DNA of 64,000 nt from Pontibacter oryzae (GTDB taxonomy: Bacteria; Bacteroidota; Bacteroidia; Cytophagales; Hymenobacteraceae), in the NCBI RefSeq assembly GCF_003576375.1, contig NZ_QWGE01000001.1, forward strand, positions 1,116,001 through 1,180,000, read 5' to 3'. A program made the position numbers and the translations under genes. The notes below the pieces were generated by a model. The model worked only from the letters and a program-made list of their open reading frames with translations, was not told the DNA's origin and made no database searches. Positions 48,204 through 56,366 of the stretch are shown piece by piece (positions within the stretch are counted from its first letter, which is position 1; each line of letters begins with the position of its first letter).

Positions 48204-49085
48204 TTAAAGGATGTTGTTGATCTGTTCTTTGATTTTCTCAAGCTCTTCTTTCATCTCTACCACGTAGTGCTGTATGGTAGAGTCGTTGGCTTTTGAGCCG
48301 ATAGTGTTGATCTCGCGGCCAATCTCTTGCGAAATGAAGCCTAGTTTTTTGCCGGTTGGTTCTGGCAAGTATACCGTTTCGGTAAAATAGTGCAGGTGGT
48401 TTACCAAGCGCACTTTTTCCTCGGCTATATCCAGCTTCTCCATGTAGTACACCATTTCCTGCTCAAAACGGTTCTGGTCGAAGTGCTCCGAAGTAGATAA
48501 CTCTGTAATATGGTTGCGGATACGGGTACGGATATTCTCCATGCGTACCGGGTCATGCTTCTCTATCTCGGCCAGCAAAATACGGATGCGGTCTATGTAA
48601 GACATGATCTCGGCAGTGAGTGCCTTTCCTTCATCGGCCCGGAACGTGATGATGTTCTGAAGCGCATCCTGCAAGAGTGGCTGCACCAGCTCCCAATCTG
48701 CCTCAGCTACTTCCTCATCCTGCTCCTCCTGCTGTAGCACATCCGGCATATGCAGGGCCAGCCTGAAAAGCTCGCCTTTCTCGGCACCCAAAGCATCAGC
48801 TACACTGCTTAGCTCTGTAAAGTATGATTTCAGCAATTCTTTGTTAACTGTGTTGCGGGCGCGCTGCGATTTGTTCTTCGTAAACTCTACCGTAACACTT
48901 ACTTTGCCTCGAATCAGTGCCTTCTGCACCAGATTGCGGATTTCGTACTCCTTATCCGACAGGAACTTAGGGGAACGCACACTGAGGTCCATACTTTTGG
49001 AGTTAAGCGAACGGATTTCCACTGAGATCGAATACTGGTCGGCATCGAGGCGGGCGCTGCCAAAGCCTGTCATTGACTGCAACAT
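48204..49085 (-). CDS. yicC: YicC/YloC family endoribonuclease
   Basis: 293 residues. The start MLQSMTGFGSARLDADQYSISVEIRSLNSKSMDLSVRSP is the family hallmark. The C-terminus (HYVVEMKEELEKIKEQINNIL) is also conserved. YicC-family proteins are RNases that clip certain small RNAs in E. coli. Their role in Bacteroidota is not known. A single gene with its own terminator. The first of two ATGs (48-kb end) is used. Divergent from purQ. Confidence 0.92.
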   Translation of the reverse strand: MLQSMTGFGSARLDADQYSISVEIRSLNSKSMDLSVRSPKFLSDKEYEIRNLVQKALIRGKVSVTVEFTKNKSQRARNTVNKELLKSYFTELSSVADALGAEKGELFRLALHMPDVLQQEEQDEEVAEADWELVQPLLQDALQNIITFRADEGKALTAEIMSYIDRIRILLAEIEKHDPVRMENIRTRIRNHITELSTSEHFDQNRFEQEMVYYMEKLDIAEEKVRLVNHLHYFTETVYLPEPTGKKLGFISQEIGREINTIGSKANDSTIQHYVVEMKEELEKIKEQINNIL

Positions 49086-49203
49086 AAGCTCTTTTAAAAT
49101 GATACTTTGGCAAATTAGGGATAATTATTCACATTTGTACAGCTGCCTAATATGAAAGCTGCAAAACCAGTATTTTGTGTGTGCAGCCCAAGTATAAATT
49201 ACT

Positions 49204-49211
49204 TAACTTTG
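49204..49211 (+). promoter_or_regulatory. Candidate -7 element very close to purQ start
   Basis: TAACTTTG, an exact TAnnTTTG, ends 4 nt before the purQ ATG. Transcription from it would begin near the start codon. No TTG lies at the usual -33 spacing, although TTTTG is 26 nt away. Confidence 0.4.
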
Positions 49212-49215
49212 AACC

Positions 49216-49908
49216 ATGAAATTTGGTGTAGTCGTTTTTCCGGGGTCCAACTGCGACCAAGACCTTGTAGATGCTATCAGCATTGGCATGGGGCAAGAGT
49301 GTGTGAAACTGTGGCATAAAGACCACGATTTGCAAGGCTGTGATTTTATACTGTTGCCAGGTGGCTTCTCCTATGGGGATTACCTGCGCTCTGGTGCTAT
49401 CTCGCGTTTCTCGCCTATCATGCAGGAGGTGATCCAGCATGCTAACAAAGGCGGTTACGTAATGGGTATCTGCAATGGCTTCCAAATCCTGACGGAGGCG
49501 GGCCTGCTGCCAGGCGCCCTGCTGCGCAACGCAAACCAAAAGTTTATCTGCGATAACGTGTACATCAAGCCGGTTACTAACAACCTGCTGCCTACACGCC
49601 TGCTGGACCTAGACAAAGCGTACAAGATTCCGGTGGCGCACGGCGAGGGCCGTTACCACGCCGATAAAGACACGCTGCGCAAACTGGAGGACAACGAGCA
49701 GATCATGTTCAAGTATAGCAGCAACGTGGCCGATACGCACGATATCTACAACATAAATGGCAGCCTGCTGAACATTGCCGGCGTAAGCAACGAGCAGAAG
49801 AATGTATTTGGCATGATGCCGCACCCAGAGCGCGCCGTAGACCCCGAGTTGGGCAACACCGATGGCCGCGCCATCTTTGAGTCTATCCTGAACATGGTTA
49901 ATGCTTAA
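49216..49908 (+). CDS. purQ: Phosphoribosylformylglycinamidine synthase subunit PurQ (glutaminase)
   Basis: 230 residues, the small separate PurQ form. It hydrolyses glutamine to give ammonia for FGAM synthesis (purine step 4), in complex with PurS and PurL. A class I glutamine amidotransferase fold is seen, with the nucleophile Cys86 in MGICNGFQIL and the partner His in MMPHPERAVD. GDYLRSGAISRFSP is the family's interface region. Own terminator behind. purS is 9 kb away (58902) and no purL is in the window, so the complex is encoded at scattered loci. Confidence 0.96.
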   Translation: MKFGVVVFPGSNCDQDLVDAISIGMGQECVKLWHKDHDLQGCDFILLPGGFSYGDYLRSGAISRFSPIMQEVIQHANKGGYVMGICNGFQILTEAGLLPGALLRNANQKFICDNVYIKPVTNNLLPTRLLDLDKAYKIPVAHGEGRYHADKDTLRKLEDNEQIMFKYSSNVADTHDIYNINGSLLNIAGVSNEQKNVFGMMPHPERAVDPELGNTDGRAIFESILNMVNA

Positions 49909-49948
49909 CACACACTAACGTTAACTTTTCCCTCAAGAGAATATTGAT

Positions 49949-49987
49949 ACCGGGTGCTGGCCTTAAGGGCTGCCACCCGGTTTTTTT
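49949..49987 (+). terminator. Terminator of purQ
   Basis: ACCGGGTG (49949-49956) pairs with CACCCGGT (49974-49981), with the inner arms GGCC/GG-like partly pairing. Seven Ts follow at 49981-49987. Confidence 0.85.
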
Positions 49988-50064
49988 ATACTTAGCCGCT
50001 GTAGCTTTAGGTGACTTTGGCGGGTAGTTTTCACAGAGGGCCTGCGCTTTAAAATATAATTTGC

Positions 50065-50072
50065 TAATTTTG
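50065..50072 (+). promoter_or_regulatory. Candidate -7 promoter element of the SulP gene
   Basis: TAATTTTG, an exact TAnnTTTG, about 300 nt upstream of the SulP ATG. No clear -33 TTG is found. A second, shorter TAATTTG lies 9 nt earlier. Confidence 0.45.
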
Positions 50073-50366
50073 CACCCGCAATGAGAGAAACGGTGCATTT
50101 CAAATTACTTACTCCACCCTGATTTTAGCTTATCCGCTTTCAGCCGGGCACTGATGGGAACCACTTACAGCCCGCCAGGTATGCATTGGCTTGTCTGCGC
50201 TCTTAAAATTATACTTTCTCTTTCAACATAAACTTTAACACGGGGCTTCCTGCACGTTGCTGGCGCTCCGTATTAAAAGAGGCTTGCTATAGCCTGTAGT
50301 CGGGCATTTACACTTTCAAAGCAAGTCTCTTATAGTCTAGCACATATCTATTTATCGAATAATAGC
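50073..50366 (+). promoter_or_regulatory. Long, possibly structured leader of the SulP transporter gene
   Basis: Nearly 300 nt separate the probable promoter from the SulP ATG with no gene in between. Two hairpins can be read. CGGGC (50145-50149) pairs with GCCCG (50170-50174), enclosing an inner TGG-GAA-CCA. AGAGGCTTGC (50278-50287) pairs with GCAAGTCTCT (50321-50330), one wobble. CGGGC at 50301-50305, in the loop of the second, could also pair with GCCCG of the first. It resembles no riboswitch class I can name. Regulation by sulfate or another ligand is an inference. Confidence 0.4.
50081..50122 (+). CDS. Candidate 13-residue leader peptide upstream of SulP
   Basis: ATG at 50081 opens a 13-codon frame (MRETVHFKLLTPP) ending TGA at 50120-50122, right after the probable transcription start. 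It has no Cys or Met cluster that would tie it to sulfur control. It may be a regulatory uORF, or chance. Confidence 0.25.
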   Translation: MRETVHFKLLTPP

Positions 50367-51908
50367 ATGAAACAATACCTCAGACTGTTTGACTTCAGCC
50401 AAAAGGTCGATTATAAAGTTGAGATTCTGGCAGGCCTTACCGTAGCTATGACCATGATCCCTGAGTCGCTGTCTTTTGCGATCCTGGCCGGTTTCCCACC
50501 ACTAATGGGTTTGTACGCCGCCTTTATCATGGGTTTGGTTACGGCTGCACTGGGCGGGCGGCCCGGCATGATCTCAGGTGGCGCGGGTGCTACCGTGGTG
50601 GTGCTCATAGCCCTGATGCAATCGCATGGGTTAGAGTATGTTTTTGCAGCCGTGGCGCTGGCAGGTATACTTCAGATCCTGGTTGGTGTGTTTAAGCTTG
50701 GCAAGTTTATCCGGTTGGTGCCGCAGCCGGTTATGTATGGCTTTGTTAATGGCCTGGCCGTTATCATTTTCATGTCGCAGCTGGAGCAGTTTAAAACCGT
50801 GGTAAACGGCGATGTAACCTGGATCACCGGAAACACATTATATATTATGGCCGCGCTTGTTGCCCTAACCATAGCCATTATTGTTATACTTCCGCGTTTT
50901 ACCAAAGCTGTGCCGCCATCGTTGGTTGCCATCATCGTGGTATTCCTCGTTGTGCTTGGCTTCGATATCGATACAAAAACCGTATCCGATATTGCCGCTG
51001 TAAGCGGAGGCTTGCCTCCTTTCCATATCCCGGCTGTTCCGTTTACCTTTGAAACACTGCAGATCGTTTTCCCTTATGCCCTCATTATGGCTGGTGTGGC
51101 CCTAACGGAGAGCCTCCTGACGCTAAATCTAGTAGATGAAATTACTGGCACCAGAGGCCAGGGCAACCGCGAGTGCGTGGCCCAAGGCAGTGCTAACCTG
51201 TTAAACGGTTTCTTCTTCGGGATGGGTGGCTGCGCCATGATCGCGCAAACGCTGGTAAACCTTTCGGCAGGTGCGCGCGCGCGTTTGGCAGGTATCATTG
51301 CCGCACTTACTATTCTGGTGATCATACTTGTTGGAGCCCCGGTAATTGAGCTGGTACCAATGGCCGCGCTGGTAGGCGTTATGGTGATGGTGGCAGTAGG
51401 CACCTTTGAGTGGATCAGTTTCCGGATTATCAACAAAATGCCGAAACAAGATGTGTTTGTAGGCATACTTGTAGCGATAATTACTATCTGGTTGCATAAC
51501 CTTGCGTTAGCTGTACTTATCGGTGTGATTATCTCTGCTTTGGTATTTGCCTGGGAGAGCGCCAAGCGCATCCGAGCCAGAAAGTATGTGGATGCCAACG
51601 GCGTGAAGCATTACGAGATTTACGGCCCACTGTTCTTCGGCTCCGTTACGGCATTCTCTGAAAAATTTGACGTGCTGAACGACCCGGAGGAAGTTGTAGT
51701 TGACTTTAAGGAAAGCCGCGTAGCCGATATGTCTGGTATTGACGCCCTGAACAAACTGACCGAGCGCTACCATGCTGCCGGCAAGAAACTGCACCTGAAG
51801 CACCTCAGCGAAGACTGTAGAGTGCTGCTTAAAAATGCGGAAGAGGTAATTGAGGTAAATATCCTGGAAGACCCACACTATCCTGTAGCAACTGATAAGT
51901 TGGCCTAA
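50367..51908 (+). CDS. SulP-family anion transporter with STAS domain
   Basis: 513 residues. An inner-membrane SLC26/SulP transporter with 10-14 hydrophobic segments. The family signature region near the N-terminus is present (AGLTVAMTMIPESLSFAILAGFPPLMGLYAAF). TM segments have Gly/Ala-rich helices (GGAGATVVVLIALMQ). A cytosolic STAS domain closes the protein (about 400-513, VVVDFKESRVADMSGIDALNKL). Substrate may be sulfate, bicarbonate or another anion; this cannot be told. It is the only gene behind the long leader and is followed by a strong bidirectional terminator. Confidence 0.92.
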   Translation: MKQYLRLFDFSQKVDYKVEILAGLTVAMTMIPESLSFAILAGFPPLMGLYAAFIMGLVTAALGGRPGMISGGAGATVVVLIALMQSHGLEYVFAAVALAGILQILVGVFKLGKFIRLVPQPVMYGFVNGLAVIIFMSQLEQFKTVVNGDVTWITGNTLYIMAALVALTIAIIVILPRFTKAVPPSLVAIIVVFLVVLGFDIDTKTVSDIAAVSGGLPPFHIPAVPFTFETLQIVFPYALIMAGVALTESLLTLNLVDEITGTRGQGNRECVAQGSANLLNGFFFGMGGCAMIAQTLVNLSAGARARLAGIIAALTILVIILVGAPVIELVPMAALVGVMVMVAVGTFEWISFRIINKMPKQDVFVGILVAIITIWLHNLALAVLIGVIISALVFAWESAKRIRARKYVDANGVKHYEIYGPLFFGSVTAFSEKFDVLNDPEEVVVDFKESRVADMSGIDALNKLTERYHAAGKKLHLKHLSEDCRVLLKNAEEVIEVNILEDPHYPVATDKLA

Positions 51909-51924
51909 AGTATAAATTCTTCTA

Positions 51925-51976
51925 AAGCAAAACCCCGCTGCCATCTTTATTTAAGAACGGCAGCGGGGTTTTGCTT
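51925..51976. terminator. Bidirectional terminator between SulP and the serine hydrolase gene
   Basis: A perfect 18-bp stem (AAGCAAAACCCCGCTGCC at 51925-51942 with its complement at 51959-51976) around a 16-nt loop. It lies between convergent genes. Confidence 0.9.
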
Positions 51977-51995
51977 TCAGGCTTGGCTCTAAAGC

Positions 51996-53147
51996 CTAGT
52001 TTACCATTTTGTTCACGGCATCAATCATGGCCATAACCTCGCTGGGATGGTTGTTAATGCGCTCGCCGCGCTCTTTGCCAAGCCGCACAATAATGATATT
52101 TTCCTCAGGGATTACGATGATATATTGCCCTAAAATGCCCCGGGCGTAAAAGATATCTTGGCCTTTATACTTTGGGATTAGCCACCATTGGTATCCATAG
52201 AAGTCTACTTTCTCGCCGGTAGTCGCTGATACAAGGTTGTTGGGCATGAGCGAGGCTGTTACGTAGGCTGGCGGTACAATTGTATCACCGTTCCAGATAC
52301 CATTGTGCAAGTATAGTTTGCCAAGCCTGGCAAAATCGCGGGCATTGGAGAAGAAACAGCAGTAGGCTTTCTCGATACCTGACGGATTATCAACGCTCCA
52401 TTCGGCATCGTGTGCGGCACCCAGCGGCTTCCAGAGCTTTTCCTCTGCGTACTCGCTCAGGCTCTTGCCTGTTGCCGCCTCCAGCACAAAGCCCAGCACC
52501 TGCGTGTCGCCGCTTTTATAGCTCCACTGCTGGCCGGGCTCATCTTCTGCATCCAGGCGGTTTATCACCTTTTTCAGGTCGGTGCCATAGTATGCCTCTG
52601 TGGTCATGGAGAAGGGATTACTGTATGATTCGTCCCAATTAAGACCAGAGCTCATCCAGAGCAAATGCTTTATCCTTATCTTAGCCTTGTTTCCTTTTCT
52701 GAACCTCGGCAGGAAATCGCCAACAGGCTGATCAACACTTTCTATCTTACCTTCTTTAATAGCCACGCCAATCAGCATACTCACAATGCTTTTAGCCATG
52801 GAAAACGAGTTGCTGAGGGATTCATCGGAATACCCATCCCAGTACTGCTCATAAAGTATGGAATCATCTTTTACCACTAGAAAGGCAATGGATTCCAAAT
52901 CCTGATGCAGTTGCTCAAGCTCGGCGGGCAACAGTGTGGTGTTATACTTAGCTGCAAGCGGCCACGGCTGCGGTATAGCCGGCGAGTCTACGGTGCGCTG
53001 CTCAAAAATGGCGTTGTCGTCAATATCGGCAAAATTGTAGGCGATGGCTTTGTACACATAGTTCTTATCGGTCATGTGTATCCAGGCTGCTGCTAAAGCC
53101 AGCAGCAATACAGCGCCTATACCGAAGCTTCTAGCTTTTCGGTTCAT
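51996..53147 (-). CDS. Membrane-anchored serine hydrolase, class C beta-lactamase/DD-peptidase-like
   Basis: 383 residues. One hydrophobic helix near the N-terminus (about 10-25) puts the rest in the periplasm. The SxxK active site is S116-M-A-K119 (SNSFSMAKSIVS), with Ser as nucleophile. WSYKSGDTQVLG supplies the Y-x-S second element. The family (beta-lactamase-related penicillin-binding fold) covers DD-peptidases, esterases and beta-lactamases, so activity is unassigned. It is the last gene of a three-gene minus-strand operon with a TolB-barrel fusion 20 nt upstream. Confidence 0.88.
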   Translation of the reverse strand: MNRKARSFGIGAVLLLALAAAWIHMTDKNYVYKAIAYNFADIDDNAIFEQRTVDSPAIPQPWPLAAKYNTTLLPAELEQLHQDLESIAFLVVKDDSILYEQYWDGYSDESLSNSFSMAKSIVSMLIGVAIKEGKIESVDQPVGDFLPRFRKGNKAKIRIKHLLWMSSGLNWDESYSNPFSMTTEAYYGTDLKKVINRLDAEDEPGQQWSYKSGDTQVLGFVLEAATGKSLSEYAEEKLWKPLGAAHDAEWSVDNPSGIEKAYCCFFSNARDFARLGKLYLHNGIWNGDTIVPPAYVTASLMPNNLVSATTGEKVDFYGYQWWLIPKYKGQDIFYARGILGQYIIVIPEENIIIVRLGKERGERINNHPSEVMAMIDAVNKMVN

Positions 53148-53167
53148 GCGGTAGGGTGTGTTTGGTA

Positions 53168-56100
53168 TTAGAAATCGTAACCAAGCGTTACATAGAATTT
53201 AGGGCCTACCCGGTTGTTTTCCTCCTCGCCCCAAGCTACATCGAGCTTGCCATATACACCTAGCAGTGTGGTGCGTGCGCCAAAGCCGTAGCCTACCAGG
53301 AAAGGGTTGCGATAGTTTACAATAGTGATATCAAACTTATCTACGTTCAGCGGATCAGTGGTGCCGCCTGTTACCCGCGTGTTAATGGAGTTATTGCCCG
53401 AAAACGGGTTGGCTCCGCTATAAGCCGAGCCTGCATCGGCAAAGGCAGTTAGCTGCAGGTTTCGGAAAAAGCCTGAAGCAATCGGCCCGTTATACAGGTA
53501 TTGCACAATCGGGATGCGCAACTCAGCATTGGCTAGCAAGTGGCGGCTACCGCTGCGCACGTTAAAGTTAAAGCCCCTCAACGGCGTAATGTACTCCAGG
53601 TAAAACAGGTCGGCTGGTGCGTTGATCTGCACATCATTAAGTTCAGCGCCTTCGTCCTCGTCGGCCAGCAGCCAGTTATTCATGCCACCTATCAGAAATT
53701 TCTTTTGGGAATTTCCGAAGAAAGTGCCATAGCTTAGGTGCGTGGCAAGTATGATCTGGCGATGTATTTTTAAGTAGTGTCTGAAATCAACGTAAAACTT
53801 ACTGAAGTTGCCTTGCGCGCCTTCAGCCCCTTTCAGCGATAAAAAGCCAACCTTAAAGCGTGTTCCTTCGCGCTGGTTTACACCTGTAATTACGCTGTTG
53901 TCATACACCAGTTCCACGTTACCACCCCAGAAGTTTTCCACCGTATCTGGCACCGAGAAATCTATTTTATTCGTGAAGCGTGTGCTTACAAACTTCGGCT
54001 TCAGGTGTAGGCTGGTGCTATGGCTGAATGGATACTTAAGTACTGGTGTGAGCTCATTTTTAGTAAAGTTTACAATGGAGCCAGGCGCATTTAAGAAGTT
54101 GCCGCGCAAGGTTGCCCGCTCAAACTGCACACCTAAATCCACACGGTTCGAGAGGTTCATGTATTCCGCAAAGAAATTATTCGTTTCGAAGTCGGTGCGC
54201 ATAAAGGCTGTGCCCCTGATGTGGTGGTTCTCGAACAAATCGCTCATCTCTACGCCAGCCACAATGCCAAAGCCTAACAATGGGTCTGCGTTAACTGACG
54301 TGATGATTTCCTGCACGCTAAAGCGAAGATCGTAGTCCAGCGGACCTACCACATCAACGGAGTTGCTCCCGGTGCTGGCACGGCGCACCGGAGCGCCAGC
54401 GCGTTTCTGCTGTTGCGTTTGTGTTGAGGACTTATCGAATTCATAATTATCGATGTTTATCTCTCCTTCCTGGCGCGCGGCTGTACTGTCTTTTTGCTGC
54501 TCCAGCAGTTTGCGGCGGGCTGCAATGGCATTCTCGGCAGTGCGTGCCCTAGTCTCAAGTATGATCTGCCGGGATGTTTTTGGCAGCGCGCTTAATGTAG
54601 TGGGTGTAAAGTTAGGCAGCAGGTATATGAAATTATCGGCGTCGTCGTAGGCAGTTACAGCTAGCACATTAGCCGACGGCACATAATCATACTCCTCAAT
54701 GCCTTCCACAAAATTAGTGACAGGTGTGCTGTTTCCGGTATTTAAATCATACTTATACACGCTCCGTATGCCGCTTTGCTCGCTCAGGTATAACAGGTTA
54801 CCGTCTTCGGTGGCGCGTGGGCTCATTTCGCTGGCGATGTCGCTGGTAAGCTGCCGGATGTTGCTGTTTACCCCCTGTTGCTGCAACAGAAAGACATCAT
54901 AGTTATTTACTATGCTGTTAAAGTCCGGAGATGCAGCATTGCTCGCGTTATCTTCCCAGCGGTTAGAGCTAAAGGCAATGCCGCCATTATTGCGCAGGTA
55001 CACAGGGTCTACGTCATCAAATATATCATTGGTGAGTTGCTGCTGCAAGCGGCCATTGGCACGAAGCAAGAACAAATCGGTTTGCCCATTGCGCACGGCA
55101 CTAACTACAATTGTTTGGCCATCTTCGGCGTAATCCATGCTGTTTACGTGGGCAAAGTCCTCAAGAGTGGCGGCAGGCGTAGTCAGGTTTTCGTAAAAAG
55201 GGATAAATGAGTAACGGCTACTTGCATCCACTTGGCGCAATGTCATCTTGCCCCGTCTGGCTTCTACCAACCCTAGCTGCGTGTTAGAGCGCCAAGCTAA
55301 TACGGGCATATCGTAATCCACATCCTGGTCCATGTTCTTATAGCCGGCCCGCCATACTACATGATCTTTTTTGGTGCGCACATCCTGCACAAACACTTTG
55401 TAAATGCCATTGTCGTTTTTAACGTAGGCTAACATGGTACCTTGCGGGTTTAGCAGCGGCTTGCCGTAATAATGGTTCTCTTTGTTCTTTTTGAATAGCT
55501 TGGCCTGCTCCGGCAATTGCACCAGCGGGTTATCGGTGGTGGTGTTTATCTGCACGTAGTAGTTGTACCAGTCTTGCAGAAAGCGCTTGTAAGGCACGTT
55601 CAGGCTGCTTGTAATACCTATCTCCACATCGCGGGTGATGCGGGTAAGGTTAAGTATGTTCTGGATGGCCGTGTAGCCGTAGCGCTCGGCAATGTAGTTC
55701 CACACGCTCTGGCCGGTTAGCTCAGAATTCTTGGCAAACAACTTTTCGGGGCGTATTTTATCCTGCTGCATCAGCATCTCGCGCATGTAGCTGTCCATCC
55801 GGATGCCCCAACCCTCTGCCGTGTAGGCTGCCACGCCACTGATGAACCACTCGGGCAGGCGTAGCAGGTAGCTGCTTTGCAAGGCCTCCTTCAAGCTGCC
55901 GCCATACATCATGTCGTTCATCAGCAACTGCGTGAGGCGGTAGTTCAGGTCGTGCTTAAACTCGGTTTGGGTGCCGCCGTAGGCCAGTTCGATCTTGTTT
56001 TTCAGGAAAAGCGTTTCGCCACCCGTCTGGTATAGGTCATTATTAAGGCCGATATTGCTCTGCAGCAGGTCAGAGGGTGAGTTGTAAAGTATAAGCGTTA

Positions 56101-56362
56101 TTTTAGAATATGGGTAATATCCGATCAGGCTGGTGATGCGCTTGAGCTCTTTTTCTGCATACGTGGCTGCGTTCATTGCTTCGTCCTGACCGCCTTTGTA
56201 GAAGTACACATTAAAGTTCTGCGTACTGTACAGCATCCAGTTAAAGTCTTTGTACTGTATCCGGCTTTTCCCGAATGTTTCTACGTTTCGCTGCGCCTGC
56301 AGGGTAGCGGCCGAGAACAGGCCAAGTATAAACAGAGGTAGAAATCTGGTATAAAAACGCAT
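53168..56362 (-). CDS. Pseudo-peptidase/TolB-propeller/outer-membrane-barrel fusion protein
   Basis: 1064 residues with a signal peptide ending about ATLQAQ. The N-terminal ~270 residues look like a gluzincin (peptidase MA-like) domain. However, the zinc motif where HExxH is expected reads HDLNY (137-141), and the later W-x-x-E-G is WFISG (172-176), so catalysis is probably lost. A central TolB-like beta-propeller (about 300-620) contains NPQGTMLAYVKNDNGIYKV and NNGGIAFSSNRW blades. After a low-complexity linker, the C-terminal ~370 residues form an outer-membrane barrel ending FYVTLGYDF. Proteins of this layout occur in Bacteroidota and their role is unknown. It starts 4 nt after the FAD oxidoreductase stop. 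Confidence 0.85.
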   Translation of the reverse strand: MRFYTRFLPLFILGLFSAATLQAQRNVETFGKSRIQYKDFNWMLYSTQNFNVYFYKGGQDEAMNAATYAEKELKRITSLIGYYPYSKITLILYNSPSDLLQSNIGLNNDLYQTGGETLFLKNKIELAYGGTQTEFKHDLNYRLTQLLMNDMMYGGSLKEALQSSYLLRLPEWFISGVAAYTAEGWGIRMDSYMREMLMQQDKIRPEKLFAKNSELTGQSVWNYIAERYGYTAIQNILNLTRITRDVEIGITSSLNVPYKRFLQDWYNYYVQINTTTDNPLVQLPEQAKLFKKNKENHYYGKPLLNPQGTMLAYVKNDNGIYKVFVQDVRTKKDHVVWRAGYKNMDQDVDYDMPVLAWRSNTQLGLVEARRGKMTLRQVDASSRYSFIPFYENLTTPAATLEDFAHVNSMDYAEDGQTIVVSAVRNGQTDLFLLRANGRLQQQLTNDIFDDVDPVYLRNNGGIAFSSNRWEDNASNAASPDFNSIVNNYDVFLLQQQGVNSNIRQLTSDIASEMSPRATEDGNLLYLSEQSGIRSVYKYDLNTGNSTPVTNFVEGIEEYDYVPSANVLAVTAYDDADNFIYLLPNFTPTTLSALPKTSRQIILETRARTAENAIAARRKLLEQQKDSTAARQEGEINIDNYEFDKSSTQTQQQKRAGAPVRRASTGSNSVDVVGPLDYDLRFSVQEIITSVNADPLLGFGIVAGVEMSDLFENHHIRGTAFMRTDFETNNFFAEYMNLSNRVDLGVQFERATLRGNFLNAPGSIVNFTKNELTPVLKYPFSHSTSLHLKPKFVSTRFTNKIDFSVPDTVENFWGGNVELVYDNSVITGVNQREGTRFKVGFLSLKGAEGAQGNFSKFYVDFRHYLKIHRQIILATHLSYGTFFGNSQKKFLIGGMNNWLLADEDEGAELNDVQINAPADLFYLEYITPLRGFNFNVRSGSRHLLANAELRIPIVQYLYNGPIASGFFRNLQLTAFADAGSAYSGANPFSGNNSINTRVTGGTTDPLNVDKFDITIVNYRNPFLVGYGFGARTTLLGVYGKLDVAWGEEENNRVGPKFYVTLGYDF

Positions 56363-56366
56363 GCGC

